This document shows, piece by piece, positions 51,908 to 62,806 of a stretch of DNA of 64,000 nt. Each line of letters starts with the position of its first letter. The first letter of the stretch is position 1. Source of the DNA: Burkholderiales bacterium (GTDB lineage: Bacteria > Pseudomonadota > Gammaproteobacteria > Burkholderiales > SG8-41); contig JAIEPF010000007.1 of the NCBI GenBank assembly GCA_019749945.1, forward strand, positions 1 to 64,000, read 5' to 3'. Position numbers and translations under genes: made by a program. Under the pieces are notes generated by a model. The model searched no databases and was not told the origin of the DNA. It saw only the letters and a program-made list of their open reading frames with translations.

Positions 51908-53452
51908 GTGACCCAGGTTCTTGCCCGCAAGTGGCGCCCCCGCAGTTTTACCGAACTGGTCGGCCAGGAGCATGTGGTGCGCGCGCTGACCAATGCGCTG
52001 CGCCAGCAGCGCCTGCACCATGCCTACCTGTTTACCGGCACCCGCGGCGTCGGCAAGACCACGCTGGCGCGCATTCTGGCGAAGTCACTGAACTGCGAAA
52101 CCGGCGTCACCGATGCGCCCTGCGGCAAATGTTCCGCCTGCACCGAGATCGATGCCGGCCGTTTTGTCGACCTGATCGAACTCGACGCCGCGTCGAACAC
52201 CCAGGTCGACAACATGCGCGATCTGCTGGAGAACGCGCTGTATGCGCCGACCAGCGGCCGCTACAAGGTCTACATCATCGATGAAGTGCACATGCTGTCG
52301 CGTTCGGCGTTCAACGCCATGCTGAAAACGCTGGAAGAGCCGCCGGGGCATGTCAAATTCATCCTTGCCACCACCGATCCGCAGAAAATTCCGGTGACGG
52401 TGCTGTCGCGCTGCCTGCAGTTCGGCCTGAAGCAGATTCCGCAACCGCAGATCCGCGAGCGCCTGGCTGAAATCCTCGCTGCGGAAAACGTGCCGGCGGA
52501 CGCGCCTTCGATCGCGCTGGTGGCACGCGCCGCCGAAGGCAGCCTGCGTGACGCGCTGAGCCTGCTCGACCAGGCGATCGCGCATGGCGGCGGCAAACTG
52601 GAGGAGGCCTCGACGCGGGCGATGCTGGGCGCGGTGGATCAGACCTATCTCTACGCCATACTGAAGGCGCTGGCGGCGCGTGACGGCGCGGAACTGGTGG
52701 CCGGCGCCGAGCGCATGGCGGAACGCAGCCTGTCCTTCGAATCGGCTTTGCAGGACCTGGCATCGCTGCTGCACCGCGTGGCGCTGGCGCAGGTGGTGCC
52801 GCAGAGCATTCCCGCCGATGATCCGGACGCAGCCGCCATACTGGATCTGAGCAAAACCCTGGCCGCCGAGGATCTGCAGCTTTATTACCAGATTGCCGCA
52901 CAGGGACGGGCCGAGATCGGGCTGGCACCCGACGAGCAGGCCGGCTTCATGATGACGCTGCTGCGCATGCTGGCTTTTGCGCCGGGGGCTGCTGCGGCAA
53001 CCGGCACGATGGTCCCGGCAAGGGCTGCTGCTCCAGCCCCGGCGGCGCCAACAGCCCCGCCGGTGGTCAAAGCCGATCCATCATCGTGGGCGGAACTGGT
53101 GGGGCAATTGGGATTGAGCGGCATGCCCAACCAGCTGGCCCTGCGCTGCGAGATGGCCCGACGCACCGCCGATGCAATCGATCTGCGCATTTCCCAGGCT
53201 GACGAGCGGCTGTTCGACCGCCCGTTCCGCGAAAAACTGACGGCGGCGCTGCGCCAGCTGCTGGGCGCGCAGTTGCGGGTGACGTTCCTGGCGGGTGAGG
53301 TGGCCGGTGTGTCACCCAAGGCCATGACCGACCGCAAAACCGAACAGCGCCAGGCGGCAGCCGTCGCCGAAATCCGCGAGGATCCTTTCGTCCGTGAACT
53401 GCTGGAGGATTTCGGCGGTTCGGTCGAGGATGCCTCGATCAAACCGAAATAA
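51908..53452 (+). CDS. dnaX: DNA polymerase III subunit gamma/tau
   Basis: This 514-residue clamp-loader ATPase starts at GTG 51908 ([14 protein letters not shown]). Walker A is GTRGVGKTT, the zinc site runs from [10 protein letters not shown] to CSAC, and the Walker B/sensor region is [10 protein letters not shown]. The tau-like C-terminal part is short with an Ala/Pro linker around 360-385. No A6G-type slippery site for gamma production was found. It is followed by ybaB and recR, the conserved order. Confidence 0.95.
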   Translation: MTQVLARKWRPRSFTELVGQEHVVRALTNALRQQRLHHAYLFTGTRGVGKTTLARILAKSLNCETGVTDAPCGKCSACTEIDAGRFVDLIELDAASNTQVDNMRDLLENALYAPTSGRYKVYIIDEVHMLSRSAFNAMLKTLEEPPGHVKFILATTDPQKIPVTVLSRCLQFGLKQIPQPQIRERLAEILAAENVPADAPSIALVARAAEGSLRDALSLLDQAIAHGGGKLEEASTRAMLGAVDQTYLYAILKALAARDGAELVAGAERMAERSLSFESALQDLASLLHRVALAQVVPQSIPADDPDAAAILDLSKTLAAEDLQLYYQIAAQGRAEIGLAPDEQAGFMMTLLRMLAFAPGAAAATGTMVPARAAAPAPAAPTAPPVVKADPSSWAELVGQLGLSGMPNQLALRCEMARRTADAIDLRISQADERLFDRPFREKLTAALRQLLGAQLRVTFLAGEVAGVSPKAMTDRKTEQRQAAAVAEIREDPFVRELLEDFGGSVEDASIKPK

Positions 53453-53477
53453 ACCAAACCAGACTGAGGTCGCGATC

Positions 53478-53804
53478 ATGATGAAAGGCCAGCTCGCAGG
53501 GCTGATGAAGCAGGCGCAGCAGATGCAGGACAACATGCGCAAGATGCAGGAGCAACTCGCGCTGATCGAGGTCGAAGGGCAGGCCGGATCGGGTGCGGTC
53601 AAGGTGGTGATGACCTGCAAACACGAGGTCAAACGCGTCGCCATCGACCCGTCGGTCATCGGTGATGACAAGGACATGCTTGAGGACCTGATCGCCTTGG
53701 CCATCAATGACGCCGTGCGCAAGGTCGAAGTCACCAGCCAGGAAAAAATGGCCGCTGTGACCGCCGGGCTGCCCCTGCCGCCGGGCATGAAGCTGCCGTT
53801 TTGA
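53478..53804 (+). CDS. YbaB/EbfC nucleoid-associated protein
   Basis: This 108-residue DNA-binding protein binds as a dimer. It starts at the first of two ATGs (53478; 53481 possible) with [23 protein letters not shown], the usual N-terminal helix, then [20 protein letters not shown] and a C-terminal [10 protein letters not shown]. Sits between dnaX (25 bp) and recR, consistent with its proposed link to replication and repair. Confidence 0.95.
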   Translation: MMKGQLAGLMKQAQQMQDNMRKMQEQLALIEVEGQAGSGAVKVVMTCKHEVKRVAIDPSVIGDDKDMLEDLIALAINDAVRKVEVTSQEKMAAVTAGLPLPPGMKLPF

Positions 53805-53848
53805 TTTATAAAATAAACAATAAAAACAATAACTTATAGAAATATCTT
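53805..53848 (-). repeat. AT-rich island, copy vi
   Basis: The minus strand reads ATAAGTTATTGTTTTTATTG and continues A/T-only to the ybaB stop. It fills the ybaB-recR spacer up to the recR GTG. Confidence 0.5.
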
Positions 53849-53851
53849 ATT

Positions 53852-54448
53852 GTGAATTCACCGCCCTCACTGCAAGCCCTGATCGAAGCGCTGCGTTGCC
53901 TGCCCGGTGTCGGGCCGCGCTCGGCGCAACGCATGGCTTTCCATCTGATGCAGCGTGACCGGCCGGGCGCCCAGCGCCTGGCGGTGGCCATGGGTGCGGC
54001 GCTGGAGCGGGTGCGGCATTGCGAGCGCTGCAACAATTTTTCCGAGGAAGCGGTGTGCCAGCTGTGCCTGTCGCCGCGACGCAACGCGCGCCTGCTCTGC
54101 GTCGTCGAAACCCCGGGCGACCTGCTGATGATGGAGCAGGCGCAATGCCATGACGGACTGTATTTTGTGCTGATGGGCGCGTTGTCGCCGCTCGACGGCA
54201 TCGGGCCGAAGGACATACACCTGGAACGCCTGTTGCAGCGCGCCGCCGACGGCGTGGTGCAGGAAGTGGTGCTGGCCACCAACTTCACGGTGGAGGGCGA
54301 AGCGACTGCGCATTATGCCGGCGAACTGCTGCGCGCCAAGGGCGTCAAGGTCACGCGTATCGCGCGCGGCCTGCCGGTGGGCGGCGAACTCGAACATGTC
54401 GACAGCGGCACGCTGGCGCAGGCGGTGCAGGAGCGGCGCGCGGTTTAA
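53852..54448 (+). CDS. recR: Recombination mediator RecR
   Basis: This 198-residue protein loads RecA onto gapped DNA as part of RecFOR. It starts at GTG 53852. An N-terminal helix-hairpin region has [16 protein letters not shown]. The zinc finger uses Cys57, Cys60, Cys69 and Cys72 (CERC...CQLC). The Toprim domain begins [15 protein letters not shown] and includes [10 protein letters not shown]. Normal length. Last gene of the dnaX operon. Confidence 0.95.
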   Translation: MNSPPSLQALIEALRCLPGVGPRSAQRMAFHLMQRDRPGAQRLAVAMGAALERVRHCERCNNFSEEAVCQLCLSPRRNARLLCVVETPGDLLMMEQAQCHDGLYFVLMGALSPLDGIGPKDIHLERLLQRAADGVVQEVVLATNFTVEGEATAHYAGELLRAKGVKVTRIARGLPVGGELEHVDSGTLAQAVQERRAV

Positions 54449-54483
54449 CTTCCCGTTGCGATAAACCCGGCAGGAAATGCGGT

Positions 54484-56097
54484 TTAGCAACTTGGTGCGC
54501 AGGAAAAGATTTTTGCTGTCTGCGCGTGGGCGGTGGGGCCTGAGGTTGTTTTCGCGGAGAAGGAGACGCCGAGATGATCGCCCGCGGGGCCCATGAATAT
54601 TCCCGTTTTACCCAGGGACGCCGGTGTGCTGGTCAGGCAGGTGGATCCACTGCAGGTTCCGGTGGTGACCTGATCGATGAAAGCGCCTTTTCCGGGGGCA
54701 ATCTGAATCGCGGTAGTGCCGCCCGCAAACGACCAGCTGTCGGACGGGAAAGAGAAGCTGCTGGGGCCGAAGGTGGCCGTCTGTGCGGTGAAATTGACAG
54801 TCAGGGAAGTGGAGAAGGTTCCGGTCTGCCCCAACTGATTGGTGGGCGTCGTACCCGCCACCATGGACATGGCAAAGGTTCCGGTCTTCGCGGCAACGAC
54901 TTCGGGCGGCGTCAGTGGACCATAGAGATAATGAAACTGGTTATTGCTGGTGATGGTCGTGGTGGATGAATCAACGAAGGTGCCGCCGGTCCAGCGCCCC
55001 CAGTGGGCGTTGAGCGAATTGGGTGTCGTTTCATCAATCACACTCCCCGACACCGTGCTGGCAGTCGTGGTGGTGGAACCACTGCTCGGTTCCGCATCGG
55101 AACCCGGCGGGATCGACAGTCCAATCAGTTTCTGCGAAGTTGCGAGGGTTGCACTGGCGCCGGCCGGATCCGTAGTCAGATTGGCTGGAACCACAAATGC
55201 TCCGCCATCACTGTTGCCGAATAGATCAAGCGGGTCAAAAAACGATCCGACGATCGCTATGGTGGGGGTGGCCGACACCACCAAGGGTGTGCCCTGCGGC
55301 CCCAGGTTCTGCGTCGCCACGAACTGCAGTTGCGGCAGGGCTTCCGGCGTGGTGCTCGGGCGGCTTTCCGAAGCGGCGCCGCCGGTCGTGGCCTGCTCCG
55401 CCCCGGAACCTCCAGCCGCGGTTTTGGTGCCGCCCTGCTTGCGGCTTTCCAGTTTGTTGGAGACAAAATCCGGTGCCACCAGCAGGGGCTCCACGATGCT
55501 TTTGGCGTCGGCGACGTAGAAATTCTCGTTGACGCCGAAGGTTTTCTGGTCGCGCTCGTTGGACACGTCGATGCGGTTGGTGCCGTGCGAGATGCCGTGA
55601 GTGCGGCCATAAAGCCCGTCCTTGGCCAGCGAGCCGTCGCTGTTGCGGCAATCACCCTGGCACAGGGTCGCCGCATAGTCGGTGCCGCGGATGCCGATGG
55701 TCGCGGTCACCGTGCTCAGCCGGTAATTGGCGTGGTTGGCGCGACCGACCAGCCCGGTCACCGTGCGCAGCCCCCCCTTGAGCAGGCTGAGAAAACCGCG
55801 TTCGCTGCCGTCTTCCTTGCCGGAGAAGCGGAATTCGTCGATCCGCAGCTCGCTGTTTTCCTTCAGGGAGACGATGCTTTCGTCGGTGAAGCGCACCTGC
55901 AGGTTGCTCGCCGCCCCCGTGCGCAGCAGATCCTTGTCCTGGATCATGACGCCGTAAGCGAGCGGGACGGTTTGATTGCCGCGGATCGCGACCGTGTTGC
56001 CGGCGGCGAGCAGGACCCGGCCGACGTCTGCGGCGTGAGCGGTGGCGCTGAGGCCAAGCGCAACCATGAAGGCAAAGCTGGGCGAAAACGGTTTCAT
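54484..56097 (-). CDS. FecR-domain secreted protein
   Basis: This 537-residue protein has a signal peptide ending at ATAHA (residue 22), then a FecR-type beta domain (about 25-145) with AYGVMIQDKDLLRTG, VRFTDESIVSLKENSELRI and IGIRGTDYA. The rest is Ser/Thr/Gly-rich with low-complexity stretches (about 215-245 and 335-350). FecR domains in such non-regulatory proteins are thought to bind periplasmic or surface ligands. It lies 10 bp downstream of the TPR/beta-barrel gene and is therefore its operon partner. Likely extracytoplasmic. Confidence 0.82.
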   Translation of the reverse strand: MKPFSPSFAFMVALGLSATAHAADVGRVLLAAGNTVAIRGNQTVPLAYGVMIQDKDLLRTGAASNLQVRFTDESIVSLKENSELRIDEFRFSGKEDGSERGFLSLLKGGLRTVTGLVGRANHANYRLSTVTATIGIRGTDYAATLCQGDCRNSDGSLAKDGLYGRTHGISHGTNRIDVSNERDQKTFGVNENFYVADAKSIVEPLLVAPDFVSNKLESRKQGGTKTAAGGSGAEQATTGGAASESRPSTTPEALPQLQFVATQNLGPQGTPLVVSATPTIAIVGSFFDPLDLFGNSDGGAFVVPANLTTDPAGASATLATSQKLIGLSIPPGSDAEPSSGSTTTTASTVSGSVIDETTPNSLNAHWGRWTGGTFVDSSTTTITSNNQFHYLYGPLTPPEVVAAKTGTFAMSMVAGTTPTNQLGQTGTFSTSLTVNFTAQTATFGPSSFSFPSDSWSFAGGTTAIQIAPGKGAFIDQVTTGTCSGSTCLTSTPASLGKTGIFMGPAGDHLGVSFSAKTTSGPTAHAQTAKIFSCAPSC

Positions 56098-56107
56098 GAT
56101 GTTCCCC

Positions 56108-57432
56108 TTACCTGAAGTCGTAGCGGATCTTGAAGGTCAGCATGTCGCGCCGGTAGGTGTAGAGCTCGAGGTTGGAATCATTCTTGGACAGCAGCAGCTC
56201 GGCACGCAGGCTCAGGTTGCGCGTGTAGGCGTAGCTCGCGACGGCATCGGCGGCGTAATAATTGTCGCTGCGGGTGGTCGCCAGCAGCAGGTCGGGCCCG
56301 TCATAACGGCTTTTCTGATAGGTGCCGCCGACGGAGAGCGCCCACTTGGGAATCGGCGTGATGGCGAGCGCGGCGCGTCCGCCGTAGATTTCGCGGCCGA
56401 GGTCCGGCCGGCCCTCGGTATTGCGCTCTTTTCCGGTGTTGATGCTGAGTGTCAGCAGGGGTTGCCATTTGTCGATGAAGGCTTTGCGGTAACCGATGCC
56501 CGCGGCATGGAACTCCGCATCGCGGACCCGGTTGTTGCCGGTGTAGTCGAATTGCGCCACCTGCACGAACGGGCTGATGGTCTGCAATTCGTCAAGCTGG
56601 TGCAGCCATTCCCCGGACAGGCTGCTGACGGTGCGGAAACGGTTGTAATCGACGGTGACCTCCGCGCGTGAGGCGGTCAGGCGATAGAAATTCTTGTCTT
56701 TGAAGTATGAAACGCCGCCGTTGGCGGCGATATTGCCCTGGTCGAATTGCTGGGCATCGCCCGAACTGTTGAATTTGCCGTCGATCTGGCCTCCGGCAAA
56801 AACCGCCAGTCCCGGGGAGATCGGATGCGAGATCTGGCCGCCGACGGCGAGCCAACTGAAGCCGGAGCTGGTCTTGACGCCCGCCTGGCCGATCACAACG
56901 TTGCCGAAAACCGGAAGACTGATATTGGCGCTGCCGACGCCGCCGTTGACGTTGCTGTCGTAACCGTATCCGGCTTCGACAAAAAGCCTGCGGTGGTGCG
57001 ATAGGCGCTTTCGCGGGAGCGCAGCGCGTCGAGGAAGCGCTCGATATTCGCCGCCACCGCCGGCGGCGGCTTGGTGTTCAGCACGGCATTGAATTCTTCG
57101 CGCGCACGCTGGTCGTCGCCCATCACAAAATAGCCGCGCGCCAGTTCCAGTCTGGCGCTGGCGTTATCCGGAAAATTGACGACATAACGCTCGAGCGCGA
57201 GCACACCTTCGCCGGCGCGACCGCTGTCGATGGCGGCGACGCCAAAGAAGAAGTCGAACTGCGGATTGCCGAGTTGATCGGGATGGTTCTTGCCCAGGGC
57301 GTAAGCCCCGGCGGCATCCCCCTTGTCGAGTAATGCCTTGACGTCGTCAGCGGGTGCGGCAAAAGCTGCGCCGACGCACGTCAATATCGTCAGCAACCCG
57401 ATACCGATGGCGGTCTTGCCCCTGAATTTCAT
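56108..57432 (-). pseudogene. Frameshifted TPR plus beta-barrel protein (DUF560/Slam-like)
   Basis: Two adjacent frames join into one protein. The first, starting 57432 (MKFRGKTAIGIGL signal peptide), has TPR-like repeats (FFFGVAAIDSGRAGEGVLALE, then ARLELARGYFVMGD) and ends in nonsense after TTAGFL. A +1 shift at the A5 run 56981-56985 restores TTAGFFVEAGYGYDSN, which flows into the outer-membrane barrel frame ending IRYDFR. One missing base would explain it. It is either a sequencing indel or a recent mutation. Intact relatives form outer-membrane pores or surface-protein assembly factors. The FecR-domain gene follows. Confidence 0.8.
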
Positions 57433-57613
57433 TTTTATTCTCCCTGACCTGCCCCGGGGTTTCGGAGCAAGGGCGGCAATTTTGCATGCTCTGTATACTG
57501 CGAAATTCAGCAATCAGCATACACCAAACCATGAAATCAACAAGATCAGCGCAGGATTTATCGCAGGGATTGGCCGGGGGGGCTGCCCAGGCCGGACTGG
57601 GACGGGGCGGGGT

Positions 57614-58576
57614 ATGACCGGCGCACGGAAAAAGCGCAGTCCGTTTCGCAATCCGCCACCCAAGGCGGCGCCCAGGCCGCAGCACAGGCCCCGCGATGAG
57701 GCCCGGTCGCCGGCGGTTGCGCAAGTGCCCGTGCAGGCCGGGGCAAAGCCGTCAGCGGAAATGCGCGGTGAAAAACTGCACAAGATGCTGGCGCAGGCGG
57801 GGCTGGGGTCGCGGCGGGCGATGGAGGAGCGCATCCGCGCCGGCGAAGTCATGGTCAACGGCAAGGTCGCCGGCATCGGCGACCGCGTGACGGCTGAGGA
57901 CCACATCAAGGTCGGCGCGCGCATCGTGCGCTGGCCGCAGCAGGGGCAGTTGCCGCGGGTGCTGCTGTATCACAAGCCGGAAGGCGAAATCGTCAGCAAT
58001 GACGATCCTCAGGGCCGGCCGACGGTGTTCAGCAGACTGCCGCCGGCGCGGGGTGCGAAATGGCTGGCGATCGGGCGCCTCGATTTCAATACCAGCGGGC
58101 TGTTGATTTTCACGACCTCGGGCGACCTGGCCAACCGGATGATGCATCCGCGTTTCGAGGTGGAGCGCGAATATGCGGTGCGCGTGCTCGGCACCGTCAA
58201 TCCGGCCAGCCTGGATGCCTTGCGTGCGGGGGTGCAACTCGAAGACGGGGTGGCGCGTTTTGAGTATCTGGAAGAAGAGGGCGGTGAAGGCGCCAACCGC
58301 TGGTTCCGCGTATTGCTGCGCGAGGGCCGCAACCGAGTGGTGCGGCGTTTGTTTGAATCGCAGAACCTGACGGTGAGCCGGCTGATGCGCGTGCGTTTCG
58401 GCATCGTCGCGCTGCCGCCGCGGTTGAAGCGCGGTCAGTTTATCGAACTGGCGCCCGACGACGTCGGGCAACTGCTGGCCTGGGCGTCCGCGCCGGAGCA
58501 GACGGAATCTCCGCCAATGCTGCCTTCTGCAGTAATAGAACACAGTCGTCCCCGCCGCTCGTCTCCGCCCAGATAA
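57614..58576 (+). CDS. rluB: 23S rRNA pseudouridine synthase RluB-like
   Basis: This 320-residue enzyme is of the RsuA/RluB/E/F family. The start at 57614 (MTGARKKRSP) gives a basic N-terminal tail. An S4-like RNA-binding domain (GEKLHKMLAQAGLGSRRAME) follows, then the catalytic domain with Asp in AIGRLDFNTSGLLI and conserved LLREGRNRVVRRLFE. The C-terminal 45 residues are low-complexity and overlap the end of prmB over 137 bp on the other strand. RluB in E. coli modifies U2605; the exact site here is inferred. Confidence 0.9.
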   Translation: MTGARKKRSPFRNPPPKAAPRPQHRPRDEARSPAVAQVPVQAGAKPSAEMRGEKLHKMLAQAGLGSRRAMEERIRAGEVMVNGKVAGIGDRVTAEDHIKVGARIVRWPQQGQLPRVLLYHKPEGEIVSNDDPQGRPTVFSRLPPARGAKWLAIGRLDFNTSGLLIFTTSGDLANRMMHPRFEVEREYAVRVLGTVNPASLDALRAGVQLEDGVARFEYLEEEGGEGANRWFRVLLREGRNRVVRRLFESQNLTVSRLMRVRFGIVALPPRLKRGQFIELAPDDVGQLLAWASAPEQTESPPMLPSAVIEHSRPRRSSPPR

Positions 58577-59408
58577 AAGGCAGTTGAGGAAAAGCGCGCT
58601 CCATACGCGCCCGGTTATGGCCGACCTCGAGCACCAGCCAGCCCTGCGGCGTCAGATGCGCCGCGGCTTCGGCCAGGATGCGGCGCACCAGATCCAGGCC
58701 GTCGCCGCCGCCGTGCAGCGCATGCGCCGGCTCCCTGTGATATTCAGCGGGCAGGGTCCGCATCACCGATGCGCGGACGTAGGGCGGATTGCTCAGGATC
58801 AGGTCGTAACGCCGATCAGCGAGGCCATTGAACAGGTCGGAGCGGATCAACTGCAAGCGTTGCGCCAGCCGGTGTTCCCGTACATTGCGGCGCGCCACGG
58901 CAAGCGCCGGGCTGGAGAGGTCCGCGCCGTCGACCCGGGCGCGCGGGAAGCTGTGTGCGGCGACGATGGCGAGGCAGCCGGAACCGGTGCAAAGGTCGAG
59001 TATTGTTTGCGGTGACTGGCGCGGCCGCAGCCAGGGTTGCAGACGCTGCTGCAGCAGTTCGGCGATGTACGAACGCGGCACGATGACGCGTTGGTCGACA
59101 TAAAAGCGGTATTCGCCGAGCCAGGCCTCGTGCGTCAGATAGGCGGCGGGAATGCGTTCGCTGATGCGGCGTTCGAACAACTGCAGCGCGCGTTGTACTA
59201 TTTTTGCGGGTAGCGGCTGGTCGAGCCGGGCGGCGAGGTCTTCAAACGGACAGCGCAGCGCATGCACCAGCAGCCAGGCGGCCTCGTCATCGGCGTTGAG
59301 TGTGCCGTGGCCGTAGGCGAGTCGGGCGCTGCGGAAGCGTTTGGCTGCGGCCTTGATCAGTTGCCGCGGGGTGTTTAGCGGCGCGAAGCTTGCTGGCGCG
59401 CGGGACAA
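58440..59408 (-). CDS. prmB: Ribosomal protein L3 glutamine methyltransferase PrmB
   Basis: This 322-residue SAM-dependent methyltransferase acts on a glutamine. TTG 59408 is the only start near the expected N-terminus. SAM motif ILDLCTGSGCLAI and the catalytic NPPY (SNPPYVRAS) are present. The N-terminal part is typical of PrmB rather than PrmC. The last roughly 40 residues are Ala/Pro/Arg-rich and lie within the overlap with rluB, so this tail may be recent or the stop may have drifted. An AT-rich island precedes the start. Confidence 0.9.
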   Translation of the reverse strand: MSRAPASFAPLNTPRQLIKAAAKRFRSARLAYGHGTLNADDEAAWLLVHALRCPFEDLAARLDQPLPAKIVQRALQLFERRISERIPAAYLTHEAWLGEYRFYVDQRVIVPRSYIAELLQQRLQPWLRPRQSPQTILDLCTGSGCLAIVAAHSFPRARVDGADLSSPALAVARRNVREHRLAQRLQLIRSDLFNGLADRRYDLILSNPPYVRASVMRTLPAEYHREPAHALHGGGDGLDLVRRILAEAAAHLTPQGWLVLEVGHNRARMERAFPQLPFIWAETSGGDDCVLLLQKAALAEIPSAPARTPRPAVARRRRAPVR

Positions 59409-59443
59409 TTAAAATATCAATATAAACAATTAGTTAGGATATT
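59407..59443 (-). repeat. AT-rich island, copy vii
   Basis: The minus strand reads TAACTAATTGTTTATATTGA, in the pilU-prmB spacer and running into the prmB TTG start. Confidence 0.45.
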
Positions 59444-59447
59444 CCGT

Positions 59448-60614
59448 TCAACCCAGCGCATCGAGGTTGAGTTTGATGCTCGACAGGTCGTCGTTGATGC
59501 CGCTGGTGGTTCTGCCATTGTCGCCGGCAGGGGCGTTTTTGGCTGTGCCGGAGCCGGAGGGGGCGTTGCTGATCAGATTGTGCAGATTGCTCGGTGAATC
59601 GGCATTGGCCAGAGCCTCTTCCATGGTGATGCGTCCGGCCCTGTAGTGTTCGAACAGGGCCTGCTCAAAGGTTTTGGATCCGGGCGACAGGCTTTGTTCC
59701 ATGGCGTCCTTGATCTGGTTGATCTCGCCGGCCTTGATCAGTTCCTGGATATGTTTGGTATTGAGCATGACCTCGACCGCGGCGACGCGTTTGCCGTCGA
59801 CGGATTTGACCAGGCGCTGCGAGATCACGCAGCGCAGCGCGATCGACAGGTCGGCCTGCAGACTTTCCCGCGCTTCGCGCGGGAAAAAGCCGATGATGCG
59901 ATTCAGTGCGTTATAGCTGTTGTTGGCGTGCAGCGTGGACATGCAGAGGTGGCCGGTCTGCGCGAACAGCAGCGAACTCTGCAGGGTCTCGCGGTCGCGG
60001 ATTTCACCGACCATCAGCAGGTCGGGGGCTTCGCGCATGGCGCTGATCAGCGCGTTTTCATAGGTATGGGTGTCGACGCGCACTTCGCGCTGGTTGACGA
60101 TGGATTTTTTGTGCTTGAAGATGAATTCGACCGGGTCTTCGATGGTCAGGATGTGACCGGTCTTGGTGGCGTTGCGGTAATCGATCATCGACGCCATGGT
60201 GGTCGATTTGCCCGAACCGGTGGAGCCGACAATCAGGATCAGCCCGAGCTTTTCCATGATCACTTCCTTCAGCACCGGGGGCAGACCCAGCGTATCGAAG
60301 GCGGGAACATCGGGTTTGACGAAGCGGATCACCATCGCCACGGTGTTTTTCTGGCGGAAGATATTGATGCGGAAATTGCCGAGTTCGCCGCCGCCCTGGG
60401 CAAAATTCATTTCATGTTTGGTTTCGAATTCCCTGATCTGCGCCTCGGTCATCAGTTCGTAGCAGATCTTTTTGACCTGTTCCGGATCCAGCGGCTGACT
60501 GTTGATCGGCATCACCGTGCCGTTGATCTTGATCTGGATCGGGGCGCCGGAGGTGAAAAACATGTCCGACGCCTGTTTGTCGGCCATCAGTTTGAACAGC
60601 GGTGTGACGAACAT
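59448..60614 (-). CDS. pilU: Twitching motility ATPase PilU
   Basis: This 388-residue retraction ATPase of type IV pili assists PilT. The start MFVTPLFKLMADK at 60614 follows AGGGGAACC. Walker A GSTGSGKST (130-138), Asp box TIEDPVEFI, Walker B LLMVGEIRDRETLQ and His box TGHLCMSTLHANN are intact. The C-terminal Gly/Ser/Asn-rich tail is characteristic of PilU over PilT. No pilT in this window. It is followed by prmB and preceded by dapD on the same strand. Confidence 0.94.
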   Translation of the reverse strand: MFVTPLFKLMADKQASDMFFTSGAPIQIKINGTVMPINSQPLDPEQVKKICYELMTEAQIREFETKHEMNFAQGGGELGNFRINIFRQKNTVAMVIRFVKPDVPAFDTLGLPPVLKEVIMEKLGLILIVGSTGSGKSTTMASMIDYRNATKTGHILTIEDPVEFIFKHKKSIVNQREVRVDTHTYENALISAMREAPDLLMVGEIRDRETLQSSLLFAQTGHLCMSTLHANNSYNALNRIIGFFPREARESLQADLSIALRCVISQRLVKSVDGKRVAAVEVMLNTKHIQELIKAGEINQIKDAMEQSLSPGSKTFEQALFEHYRAGRITMEEALANADSPSNLHNLISNAPSGSGTAKNAPAGDNGRTTSGINDDLSSIKLNLDALG

Positions 60615-60741
60615 GATGGTTCCCCTGTTATGTCCGCTGCGGATTATCACCGCAGGTGGCGTTCAGCCCGTTTTGCCAGTTCATTTTGCCAACTATACCC
60701 GGCCTTGCAAAGCATTGCCGGCGCCGGATCGGGCAAAGCGG

Positions 60742-61566
<825 letters not shown>

Positions 61567-61580
61567 GTCCGCTTCCTTTT

Positions 61581-62795
61581 TTACAATGAGGCGGCAAACC
61601 GCCGCAGGCGGTGCGCCGCTTCGACACATTCGGCGACGGTGGCGACCAGCGCGATGCGTATGCGACCGGCACCGGGATTGATGCCTCCGGCTTCGCGCGC
61701 AAGGTAACTCCCGGGCAGCACGCTGACGCCTTCGGCCGCGTACAGGCGGCGGGTGAATTCGACATCGTCGATCGGCGTCTGCAGCCACAGGTAAAACGCG
61801 GCGTCCGGCCATTCCGCCGGCAGCACCGGGCGCAGGATGTCGATCACCGCCCTGAATTTTTCCAGGTACAGCGCGCGGTTGGCGACCACATGCGCCTCGT
61901 CTTTCCATGCCGCGATGCTGGCTTCCTGCAGCGGCGGGCTCATCGCGCCGCCGTGATAGGTGCGGTAGAGGTAAAACTTTTTCAGGATCGCGGCGTCACC
62001 GGCAACAAAACCCGAGCGCATGCCCGGCACGTTGGAGCGTTTCGACAGGCTGGAGAACACCACCAGGTTGCGGAAGTCGCCGCGGCCGAGCCGCACAGCG
62101 GCCGCCAGGGCGCCCAGCGGCGGTTCGGCTTCGTCAAAGTAGATTTCCGAATAACACTCGTCGGCGGCGATGACGCAGTTGTAACGGTCGGCGTATTCGA
62201 ACAAGCGCTTCCAGTCGGCGATCGTCAGCACCTTTCCGGTCGGATTTCCGGGCGAGCAGACATACAGCAGTTGCGCGCGTTGCCAAACGCTGTGCGGCAA
62301 CTGGCCGGGATCAAAAGCGTAGTTGTCGGCGGGCAGGGTATTGATGAACTCCGGCTGCGCGCCGGCGAGCAGCGCCGCGCCTTCATAGATCTGATAGAAG
62401 GGATTGGGGCAGATCACCGCAGGCCGGTCGCTGCCGCTTTTGCCATCATTCCTGCTGGTATCGATCACGGCCTGGGCGAAGGCAAACAGCGCTTCACGGC
62501 TGCCGTTGACCGGCAGCACCTGGGTTGCCGGATCGGGTTGTGCGATGGCATAACGTCTGGCGATCCATTGCGCAATGGCCAGGCGCAGCGCATCGCTGCC
62601 CAGCGTTGCGGGATAAGCGGACAGGCCGCCGAGGCTGGCGACCAGGGTGTCGCGGATGAAGCCCGGGGTCGGATGTTTGGGCTCGCCGATGTGCAGGCTG
62701 ACCGTTTTGACCGAAGATGGCGGCTGATTGCCGGCAAGCAGCGCGGTCAAGCGCTGAAACGGGTAACTCTGCAGCAGTTCAAGGCGCGGGTTCAA
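61581..62795 (-). CDS. dapC: Succinyldiaminopimelate transaminase
   Basis: This 404-residue PLP aminotransferase of fold type I forms N-succinyl-LL-diaminopimelate. It starts at TTG 62795 ([16 protein letters not shown]). [23 protein letters not shown] and the Schiff-base Lys region [16 protein letters not shown] are conserved. The dapC-dapD order and the 11-bp gap after queF suggest one transcript from queF to dapD. Confidence 0.94.
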   Translation of the reverse strand: MNPRLELLQSYPFQRLTALLAGNQPPSSVKTVSLHIGEPKHPTPGFIRDTLVASLGGLSAYPATLGSDALRLAIAQWIARRYAIAQPDPATQVLPVNGSREALFAFAQAVIDTSRNDGKSGSDRPAVICPNPFYQIYEGAALLAGAQPEFINTLPADNYAFDPGQLPHSVWQRAQLLYVCSPGNPTGKVLTIADWKRLFEYADRYNCVIAADECYSEIYFDEAEPPLGALAAAVRLGRGDFRNLVVFSSLSKRSNVPGMRSGFVAGDAAILKKFYLYRTYHGGAMSPPLQEASIAAWKDEAHVVANRALYLEKFRAVIDILRPVLPAEWPDAAFYLWLQTPIDDVEFTRRLYAAEGVSVLPGSYLAREAGGINPGAGRIRIALVATVAECVEAAHRLRRFAASL

Positions 62796-62806
62796 CTCGA
62801 ATTCCG

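Noticed and set aside
51908..53452. Programmed frameshift site in dnaX
   Set aside because: No A-run slippery heptamer like that of E. coli dnaX was found.
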